Positions 1 through 6,000 of a DNA stretch of 6,102 nt are shown in pieces; position 1 is the first letter of the stretch, and each line of letters starts with the position of its first letter. The stretch covers positions 1 to 6,102 of the forward strand of contig DAOVZS010000128.1 in the NCBI GenBank assembly GCA_030635005.1, written 5' to 3'. This stretch comes from Thiomargarita sp. GTDB lineage: Bacteria > Pseudomonadota > Gammaproteobacteria > Beggiatoales > Beggiatoaceae. The notes under the pieces were generated by a model that saw only the letters and a list, made by a program, of their open reading frames with translations, did no database searches and was not told the origin of the DNA. The position numbers were made by a program, and so were the translations under genes.

Positions 1-81
1 GCATTGTAATATGAAGATGTTGGGGAAATAAGCTTGGCATTATGTGATGACTCACCCTCGAGCTTCAAGCGTATATCTTGT

Positions 82-249
82 TATGCCTATGGTTGTGCCT
101 GCGGTTGTGCCTGCGGTTGCGACCTGGCAGGTTTTGGTGTGAATGTGCCTGTGAATATGCCTGTGACTCTAAAACCTGCAAGGTCTTGTTTTGACTTTGA
201 CTTTGACTGTGTTGGTGCCTGTGTTTCTGACGGTGCCTGTGTTTGTGCC
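82..249. repeat. Degenerate tandem repeats with six-base period
   Basis: This stretch is built from short units whose lengths are multiples of six. Two exact copies of the 12-mer TGTGCCTGCGGT lie at 94-105 and 106-117, preceded by a diverged copy at 82-93. GTGAATGTGCCT and GTGAATATGCCT follow at 139-150 and 151-162, then GTGACT. TTTGAC occurs three times in a row at 190-207. An 18-base unit starting GGTGCCTGTGTTT occurs at 214-231 and 232-249. Because the period is a multiple of three, several frames stay open on both strands and would encode dipeptide-repeat, low-complexity peptides; I read these as by-products, not genes. The core GTGCCTG recurs through most of the array. The function is unknown. 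Replication slippage of an intergenic spacer is the simplest explanation. Confidence 0.75.
121..185. repeat. 15-bp imperfect inverted repeat around a 35-nt insert
   Basis: The arm at 121-135 (GACCTGGCAGGTTTT) and the arm at 171-185 (AAAACCTGCAAGGTC) are reverse complements at 14 of 15 positions. The only mismatch is at the arm centre, position 126. Each arm is itself a small ACCT-N3-AGGT palindrome. The 35 nt between the arms (136-170) carry the six-base-period repeats of the surrounding array. As RNA or single-stranded DNA this could fold into a long hairpin or into two small ones. It may be a dispersed palindromic repeat, or the ends of a very small MITE-like element split by repeat expansion. 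No target-site duplication is evident, so mobility is not shown. Confidence 0.6.
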
Positions 250-252
250 TTC

Positions 253-265
253 GCCCCAACGGGGC
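253..265. repeat. GC-rich hairpin, 5-bp stem
   Basis: GCCCC (253-257), loop AAC (258-260) and GGGGC (261-265) form a perfect short stem. It lies 12 nt from the larger hairpin at 278-296, and the two have reversed core order (GCCCC...GGGGC here, GGGGC...GCCCC there). Paired GC-rich hairpins in an AT-rich spacer are typical of REP/BIME-like intergenic elements. That assignment is inference, because only one copy of the pair is present in the window. Confidence 0.55.
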
Positions 266-277
266 TTAATAATATAG

Positions 278-296
278 CCAGGGGCATCGCCCCTGG
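278..296 (-). terminator. Strong GC hairpin, possible cheRB terminator
   Basis: CCAGGGGC (278-285) and GCCCCTGG (289-296) form a perfect 8-bp stem with a three-base loop. It lies about 50 nt downstream of the cheB stop codon, a sensible place for a transcript end. Read on the minus strand, the stem is followed by CTATATTATTAA, which is only moderately T-rich, so this is not a textbook intrinsic terminator. It could instead protect the mRNA 3' end, or be half of a REP-like pair with the 253-265 hairpin. The hairpin itself is certain; the terminator role is a guess. Confidence 0.4.
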
Positions 297-348
297 AGCT
301 AAAACATGGAATGATGCTTTTTAGAAACAGAGTGCGTAACATCAGTTA

Positions 349-939
349 TTAAAAATAAGGCTCTCTTATTGAACGATTAACTAACTGTAATAAAAAAGGT
401 CCCATATCTGTGATAGGGACAATATCATTCACTTCTGTCGCAGCAATGGCAGCTTTAGGCATAGAATCCGCCTCTGCAGTCACGGGATCTTGCACAATAA
501 TATAGCCCCCTCTCTCTTTAATTTGCTTAACGCCAAAATTACCATCATTATTCGCACCCGTTAAAATAATCCCAATTAATCTATTATTATAAGCGAAAGC
601 GGCACTTGCAAATAACACATCCACTGAAGGACGTGAATAATTAACAGGTCCTTCTACGGAAAGTGATAATGTTCGATCCTCTTCTATCAACAAATGATAA
701 TTTGGAGGGGCAATATACACCATCCCACCCACAATTTTTTCTTTTTCATCAGCTTCTTTAATGCTTAGATAAGATTTCTTTTCCAAAATCTGTGCTAATC
801 GACTGACAGAATGGGGATACAAATGTTGTACAATAATAATCGGTAATGGGAAATCTTTGGGTAAAGCGGATAATAGTGTACTGAGTGCTTTAATCCCCCC
901 AGCTGATGAACCAATAACAACTGCTTCAAACCAGTTCAT
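349..939 (-). CDS. cheB: Stand-alone CheB-type protein-glutamate methylesterase
   Basis: This 196-residue protein is a CheB methylesterase catalytic domain, the enzyme that hydrolyses glutamate methyl esters, and deamidates glutamines, on chemoreceptors. The nucleophile loop IGSSAGG is at residues 9-15 (S12 probably catalytic), VQH at 37-39 gives H39, and LTGANNDG at 126-133 gives D132, matching the Ser-His-Asp triad of E. coli CheB (S164, H190, D286). YIAPPNYH (75-82) and a QDPVTAEADSMPKAA stretch are also typical. The N-terminal receiver domain and linker of classical CheB are absent: the catalytic domain starts within the first ten residues. CheA phosphorylation therefore cannot regulate it in cis. 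It follows cheR by 5 nt and shares its transcript. The ATG is well supported by an AAAGG ribosome site. The target receptor is not in the window. The methylesterase fold is secure; a role in flagellar chemotaxis is not shown. Confidence 0.93.
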   Translation of the reverse strand: MNWFEAVVIGSSAGGIKALSTLLSALPKDFPLPIIIVQHLYPHSVSRLAQILEKKSYLSIKEADEKEKIVGGMVYIAPPNYHLLIEEDRTLSLSVEGPVNYSRPSVDVLFASAAFAYNNRLIGIILTGANNDGNFGVKQIKERGGYIIVQDPVTAEADSMPKAAIAATEVNDIVPITDMGPFLLQLVNRSIREPYF

Positions 940-944
940 ATTAA

Positions 945-1772
945 TTACCTTTCTAAGCGACGATAAATTTTTTCCTCTTTGACCACATCTTCAAAAGAAT
1001 CGACATGTTCTGAAAAACTGAGGCTTTCTTTAGAACCTAGACATAAAATGCCATCTGGACATAGACTGTCATGAAAGAGCCCTAAAGCACGATCTTGTAA
1101 TGTACGATTGAAATAAATCAATACATTACGACACAAAATTAAATTCATTTCCCCAAAAACACCATCTGTCGCCAAATTGTGATCTGAAAATAAAATGTTC
1201 TTTTTCAATGACTTATCCACAACCACATGTTCATAATGTGCTGAGTAATAATCTGAAAAAGCACTTTGTCCACCCGCTTTTTGGTAATTTTTGGTATATT
1301 GTTTGAGTTTACCAATTTCAAAAATCCCATCTTTCGCCTTTTTTAAAGCGATTTCATTCATATCAGTGGCATAAATTTGAGTTTGATCATACAATCCTGC
1401 TTCTTTCAAGAGAATAGCCATAGAATACACTTCTTCTCCCGTAGAACAACCTGCATGCCAAATTTTTAAAAAGGGAGATTTTTTGAGCTCTGGCATCACC
1501 ACCTTTCTTAAGGCTTGGTAGAACGTAGGATCCCGAAACATTTCTGTTACATTAATAGATAAATCCAATAGTAACCTATCAAAAAAAGAAACATCATATA
1601 ATAATTTATGCTGCATTTCAGAAATGCTGCTGATACCCTCTTTTGTCATGCGATGATGAACACGTCGTTTAACAGACGCTTTGGCATAATTTCTAAAATC
1701 ATAGCCATATTTCAGATGAATAGCTTCTAACATTAATTGCAATTCAAGATTTTGATTGTCAAGATCATTCAT
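945..1772 (-). CDS. cheR: CheR-type protein-glutamate methyltransferase
   Basis: This 275-residue protein is a SAM-dependent methyltransferase that methylates glutamate side chains, normally on chemoreceptors. The N-terminal helical domain (about 1-85) ends in the family signature NVTEMFRD (74-81), with a basic KRRVHHRM patch at 35-42. The Rossmann domain carries the SAM loop HAGCSTGEE (106-114), the acidic IYATDMN (133-139) and the late signature NLILCRNVLIYF (210-221). The length is that of a minimal CheR, with no added TPR or sensor domain. It is the first gene of a minus-strand pair with cheB and lies divergent from the CbbY-like gene. The ATG at 1772 is preceded by an AGAAGAAAA stretch that serves only as a weak ribosome site. 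No other chemotaxis genes are adjacent, so the methylated partner is unknown. It could serve a non-flagellar signalling array or a hybrid kinase. Confidence 0.94.
   Translation of the reverse strand: MNDLDNQNLELQLMLEAIHLKYGYDFRNYAKASVKRRVHHRMTKEGISSISEMQHKLLYDVSFFDRLLLDLSINVTEMFRDPTFYQALRKVVMPELKKSPFLKIWHAGCSTGEEVYSMAILLKEAGLYDQTQIYATDMNEIALKKAKDGIFEIGKLKQYTKNYQKAGGQSAFSDYYSAHYEHVVVDKSLKKNILFSDHNLATDGVFGEMNLILCRNVLIYFNRTLQDRALGLFHDSLCPDGILCLGSKESLSFSEHVDSFEDVVKEEKIYRRLER
948..952 (-). promoter_or_regulatory. cheB ribosome binding site inside the cheR end
   Basis: On the minus strand AAAGG spans the last two sense codons of cheR (GAA AGG) just before its TAA stop, eight bases ahead of the cheB ATG. 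The site is therefore read through by ribosomes finishing CheR, which suggests translational coupling of the pair. It also fixes the cheB start. Confidence 0.65.
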
Positions 1773-1796
1773 ATTCTTATTTTCTTCTATTAAGAA

Positions 1797-1818
1797 TTAA
1801 AATTGGATGTAATTTTAA
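1797..1818. promoter_or_regulatory. Palindrome in divergent promoter spacer, possible operator
   Basis: TTAAAATT (1797-1804) and AATTTTAA (1811-1818) are perfect 8-bp inverted arms around the six bases GATGGT-like spacer at 1805-1810 (read GGATGT). The palindrome sits mid-way between the divergent cheR and CbbY-like starts and overlaps the candidate cheR -10. A dimeric regulator site is possible, but both arms are nearly pure A/T, so chance is a serious alternative. Confidence 0.3.
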
Positions 1819-1820
1819 CA
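1812..1820 (-). promoter_or_regulatory. Candidate extended -10 promoter for cheRB
   Basis: On the minus strand TGTTAAAAT reads as an extended -10 (TGn followed by TAAAAT, five of six matches to TATAAT). It lies about 40 nt upstream of the cheR ATG, giving a short leader. No good -35 is visible 17 bp upstream, which is acceptable for an extended -10. It overlaps the right arm of the inverted repeat at 1797-1818. The AT-rich background makes chance matches likely. Confidence 0.35.
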
Positions 1821-1851
1821 CAATATTATTATTTCAGTATTTTTTAACATT

Positions 1852-2592
1852 ATGATAAAAGCATTAATTTTTGATGTGGATGGCACATTAGCAGAAACCG
1901 AACGCGATGCCCATCGTGTGGCTTTTAATGAGACGTTTGCAGCCTGTCATCTTGATTGGCATTGGAACGTGACCTTATATGGTGAATTATTGGCGGTGAC
2001 AGGCGGCAAAGAACGTATGATATTTTATCGTGATCATTATGATTGTGCTTGCCCTAAAGACTTAGATATCATAGCCTTACATAAAATGAAAACAGCACGT
2101 TATAATGACATGTTAGCACGTCGTCCTATTCCCTTACGTCCTGGAGTACGTCGTTTATTAGAAGAAGCCCGTAGCAAAGATATGCGACTGGCTATTGCCA
2201 CAACCACGACCTTAAACAATGTGACGACATTATTAACACATAGTTTATCACCCAATTCAGCATCTTGGTTTGAAGTCATTGCAGCGGGTGATATGGTCTC
2301 TGCTAAAAAACCTGCTCCAGATATTTATCTATATGTGTTGAAAAAAATGGGACTTTTAGCAGAACAATGTGTGGCTATTGAAGATTCTAAAAATGGTCAT
2401 CAATCTGCATTAGCAGCACACATACCCACTTTGATTACAGTAAGTGACTATACACGTCATGAGGATTTTACAGGGGCACAATTGATTTTGAATCATTTGG
2501 GAGAACCTGAGCAGGCTTTTACGATATTATCTGACAATACATCCCATTCCAGTTATGTGGATGTGGATATGTTGCGTGGGTTTTCAAAATAG
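1852..2592 (+). CDS. cbbY: CbbY-like HAD-superfamily sugar-phosphate phosphatase
   Basis: This 246-residue haloacid dehalogenase-type hydrolase has all four motifs: DVDGT at 8-12 (D8 nucleophile, D10 general acid), AIATTTT (114-120; T117 probably the motif II residue), K153 in SAKKPAPD (150-157), and EDSKNG (177-182) for Mg2+ binding. The cap domain (about 15-90) carries TGGKERM (50-56), characteristic of the CbbY branch. Members of that branch studied in photosynthetic bacteria and plants dephosphorylate xylulose-1,5-bisphosphate, a misfire product that inhibits Rubisco. Phosphoglycolate phosphatase or beta-phosphoglucomutase relatives are less likely because of the GGKER motif and the TTT after strand 4. 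The protein is cytosolic, and the length is normal for the family. No Rubisco or other Calvin-cycle gene is in the window, so substrate and pathway are inferred. No clear ribosome site precedes the ATG; the upstream sequence is A/T-rich. A separate promoter seems to serve the next gene. Confidence 0.85.
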   Translation: MIKALIFDVDGTLAETERDAHRVAFNETFAACHLDWHWNVTLYGELLAVTGGKERMIFYRDHYDCACPKDLDIIALHKMKTARYNDMLARRPIPLRPGVRRLLEEARSKDMRLAIATTTTLNNVTTLLTHSLSPNSASWFEVIAAGDMVSAKKPAPDIYLYVLKKMGLLAEQCVAIEDSKNGHQSALAAHIPTLITVSDYTRHEDFTGAQLILNHLGEPEQAFTILSDNTSHSSYVDVDMLRGFSK

Positions 2593-2612
2593 TATTAACC
2601 TTATGATATTTA

Positions 2613-2621
2613 TGGTATACT
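2613..2621 (+). promoter_or_regulatory. Extended -10 promoter for the PilZ-recB pair
   Basis: TGGTATACT is a strong extended -10 (TG, one base, then TATACT, five of six to consensus), in the 64-bp gap after the CbbY-like gene. A -35 at suitable spacing is poor (TATTAA at 2593-2598), as is common with extended -10 sites. Transcription would begin near 2628, leaving a leader of about 30 nt before the ATG at 2657. This argues against the upstream TTG at 2630 as the start codon. Confidence 0.5.
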
Positions 2622-2642
2622 AAAAAATATTGATTTTTTTAC

Positions 2643-2646
2643 AGGA
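2643..2646 (+). promoter_or_regulatory. Ribosome binding site that sets the PilZ start
   Basis: AGGA ends ten bases before the ATG at 2657. It lies inside the reading frame that would open at the TTG at 2630, so its position favours the ATG as the true start. Confidence 0.5.
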
Positions 2647-2656
2647 TATTCTGATA

Positions 2657-3016
2657 ATGGACAGGAAATTTAGTCATTCACGTGATGATCGTAATACATT
2701 TGTATTTAATTTAGACATTTTTGAAAATGATGAATTATTAGGACAATTGGGGGATATTTCAGAAAATGGTTTAATGATGATTGCAGAAAAACCCTTTCAA
2801 TATAATAAATTTAAAAAAGTACGGATAGCATTGGGAGAATCTGAAAATTTTGAGCGTTTCTCACAGGATTTTCTTGATGTTGATATAGAAGTGAGATGGA
2901 TGAAACCCGATCAAAATCCCCGTTTACAACGCATAGGGTGTAGATTTCTGAATCTGAATGCTGAGAACTTACCCCTCATTATGGAAATACAGAATTTTTT
3001 GAATTTGAATGAATAA
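2657..3016 (+). CDS. Single-domain PilZ protein, putative c-di-GMP receptor
   Basis: From the ATG at 2657 this is a 119-residue, single-domain PilZ protein; the frame stays open to a TTG at 2630, nine codons earlier, but that lies at the probable transcription start. The second PilZ signature, D/NxSxxG, is intact as DISENG (D33, S35, G38), followed by the expected beta-strands (LMMIAEKPF) and a late IGCRFLNL strand. The first signature, RxxxR, is imperfect: alignment by spacing to the following strand gives SRDDR at 8-12, so the first arginine is shifted by one to R9. Binding of cyclic di-GMP is therefore plausible but not certain. There is no signal peptide or membrane segment, so it would be a cytosolic adaptor. 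The stop codon lies 9 bp before recB in the same frame, so the two are probably co-transcribed. The partner is unknown. Confidence 0.82.
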   Translation: MDRKFSHSRDDRNTFVFNLDIFENDELLGQLGDISENGLMMIAEKPFQYNKFKKVRIALGESENFERFSQDFLDVDIEVRWMKPDQNPRLQRIGCRFLNLNAENLPLIMEIQNFLNLNE

Positions 3017-3025
3017 CTAAAATCA

Positions 3026-6000
3026 ATGACAACACCTACCATAGAAACACTTGATCCACTCTCTATCCCTTTAAATGGTGTCAATTTAATCGAAGCCAGT
3101 GCGGGTACAGGTAAAACCTATACCATTACGACATTATTTATTCGCCTGATTCTTGAAAAGAAGTTGACAGTAGATAGGATTTTAGTGGTGACGTTTACGA
3201 AAGCAGCCACTGAGGAATTACGTGATCGTATACGTAACCGTTTACGAGAAACGTTGACCGCCTTTCAACAGGGGACGAGTCCTGATGATATCTTGGTAGG
3301 GTTGCTACAAAAGTATGGCAATCATAGCGAGGCTATTTTTTCTTTAACCAATGCCTTACGTGGATTTGATGAGGCGGCTATTCAGACGATTCATAGCTTT
3401 TGTCAACAAATGTTACAGGAGAATGCGTTTGAAAGTGGGGTGTTGTTTGATAGCCAATTGCTAAAAGATCAATCACACTTTTTACGTGAGATTGTTGAAG
3501 ATTTCTGGCGCCAAAATTTTTATCATATTTCTGATTTATTTATCACTTATGCATTGACGCATGATTTCCAAACACCGGAACAGTTACTGAAATCCTTAAA
3601 TCAGACTTATATTGGGCAACCTTTTTTAAAAATTATTCCCGAAAAACATGCTTTTTTAACGAAGGGAAAAGAAGTTGCTTTTAGCACCGCCTTTTTAAAC
3701 GCGAGAAAAGTATGGCAGTCAGGACGTGATGAGATACAGTCCTTACTTATTGAACATGAAGGGTTAAGTAGAACTCAATATCGTATCGCGTCTATTTCCA
3801 AGTGGTGTGAAGCGTTAGATTTTCTGTTTGTCGCAGATAATCTGTCTATTAATTTACCTGAAAATTTGTCTAAATTTACGCGCAAAACACTCGCCAGTAG
3901 TCTCAAAAAAAATCATACAACACCGCCTCAACATGATTTTTTCTCACTATGTGAGACCTTACAGGACTGTCAACAACACTTATCTGATAACTTTGAACAA
4001 CATTTATTAACGTTAAAAATAAAGTTGTTTGATGTGGCTAAAACCGAGTTAGCCCTGAAAAAACAAGAACATCATGTGCTTTCGTTTGATGATTTGTTGA
4101 ATAATTTACATGAGGCGTTACAAGGGGCACATGGGGAGACCTTAGCCCGTGTGATGCGTCAAAAATATCAAGCAGCGCTGATTGATGAGTTTCAAGATAC
4201 AGATCCGGTGCAATATGATATTTTTCATAGGATTTATGGGGCGGGTAAAGAGATTTTATTTTTAATTGGCGATCCGAAACAAGCCATTTATAGTTTTCGG
4301 GGGGCTGATATTTTTACCTATATGCAGGCGTATCGTGATGCGAACCGCCGTTATACTTTAGGGACGAATTGGCGTTCTCAAAAAGATTTAATTACGGGTA
4401 TCAATACCTTATTTGAACAGACTGCACATCCCTTTCTCTTTGAAGATATCCCGTTTCAAGCGGTACAAGCCCCGTTATCCACACAACAAGCCACTTTAAA
4501 AATAGAAAATAAGCCGTTACCGCCGTTGCAATTTTGGTTTGTGTCTAAAGAAGATGCTCAAACAGAAGTGAATAAAGGGATTAATAAAGGATGGGGAGAA
4601 CAACATATACCATTGTCGGTGGCTTATGAAATATCCAGATTGTTGATGTCTGGGGATCAAGGTTTGGCATTAATCGGTGATAAACCAGTGGTGGCAGGTG
4701 ATATTGCGATTTTAGTCCGGAGTAATTATCAAGGCATGCTGATGCAAACAACGTTGACTAAACTACGTATCCCCAGTGTCTTATACAGTCGTGATAATTT
4801 ATTTCAATCGTCTGATATCAAGGAAGTGGCGCGTTTATTATTAGCGGTGTCTGATGTGAGTAATGAAGGTTTAATCAAAGCAGCGTTGACGACAGATATG
4901 ATTGGGATGTCGGGTGACGCCTTATATGCGTTAATACACAATGATCGGGAATGGCAACGGTGTTTGAGGCGTTTTCAAAAATATCATTATTTATGGCGTC
5001 ATCTTGGATTTATTCAGATGTATCGTACCTTATTGTTACAAGAACAGGTGTCTGCCCACTTATTGCGTTATCCTGATGGAGAGAGACGTTTAACCAATAT
5101 ATTGCATGTGGCAGAATTGTTACAACAAGCGACAGTGGCTGAGAAATTAGGGATGACTGGCTTATGTCAATGGCTGACAAGACAATGTCATCCCAAAGGC
5201 GCTGCCCCTGAAGAACAACAATTGCGTTTAGAAAGTGATGAAAAGTTAGTTAAAATTGTCACCATACATAATAGTAAGGGCTTAGAATATCCCATTGTGT
5301 TCTGTCCTTTCGCATGGGATGGTAAGTTACATAACAAAGAAACCAAACAATTTATTTTTCATGATGCACAAGATGCGGCTATCTTAGATTTAGGCTCATC
5401 CCACCAAGAACAACACCGTTTACGGGCGATTGCAGAAGAACGGGCTGAAAATTTACGCATTTTTTATGTGGCTGTCACCCGTGCCAAACATCGGTGTTAT
5501 TTAATATGGGGCTCTTTTAAGAAAACATCAGATTCACCGCTCGCGCATTTATTATGTCCCGGTATGGATACAGAGAATGAGCCGCTTCTTTTAAAGAGAT
5601 TGACCACATTAGCCCAAGGGAAGCCTTGGAAAATTTCCCCTATGCCTTTGGATGCCACGCCTTATCACCGTAGCATTGAAAAGACAGAAACGCATCCCCC
5701 CCGTCCATTTCTAGGGCATATTGATAAGGGATGGAAAGTGTCCAGTTTTACCTCTTTATCACGCGCCACTGCCATTGATCAACCCGATTATGATGACATC
5801 ACCTTATTTCGCCCTAGAGAACCCACGCTTGTTGATAAAAATCATATTTACAGTTTCCCACGCGGCGCACGCGCAGGTAATTTTATGCATGCCCTGTTTG
5901 AACATTTAGATTTTACCCAAACAAGTGCAGAGTTGACAGTAACTCAATTACGCAATTTTGGGTATCCTGCCGAAAAATGGCAAGATGTCATTCAGTTATT

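Noticed and set aside
65..287. Two overlapping minus-strand open frames rich in His/Arg/Gln and Gln/Thr/Lys
   Set aside because: They are alternative readings of the same six-base repeats. A period divisible by three removes stops from several frames at once, so openness is not evidence of coding.
34..324. Open frame of 96 codons on the plus strand through the repeat region
   Set aside because: It opens at a TTG with no ribosome site, is composed of dipeptide repeats produced by the six-base period, and runs through both GC hairpins. It resembles no family I know.
342..348. A single TAACTGA heptamer on the minus strand just after cheB
   Set aside because: Direct repeats of this heptamer are known from large Beggiatoaceae, but one isolated copy in AT-rich sequence is expected by chance and cannot support a taxonomic call.
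2622..2640. A-run and T-run (AAAAAA...TTTTTTT) between the CbbY-like and PilZ genes, resembling a terminator
   Set aside because: The potential stem is only A-T pairs with no GC-rich core, and it overlaps the likely start region of the PilZ transcript.
2630..2656. Upstream TTG start adding nine residues to the PilZ protein
   Set aside because: The TTG lies at the predicted transcription start of the extended -10 promoter and has no ribosome site, whereas the ATG at 2657 has AGGA at suitable distance.
3828..4010. Short plus-strand open frame of 60 codons
   Set aside because: It lies out of frame within recB, whose own frame is continuous with conserved motifs on both sides.
5721..5909. Short plus-strand open frame of 62 codons
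   Set aside because: It lies out of frame within the recB nuclease-domain region, where the RecB frame encodes the conserved GNFMH stretch.
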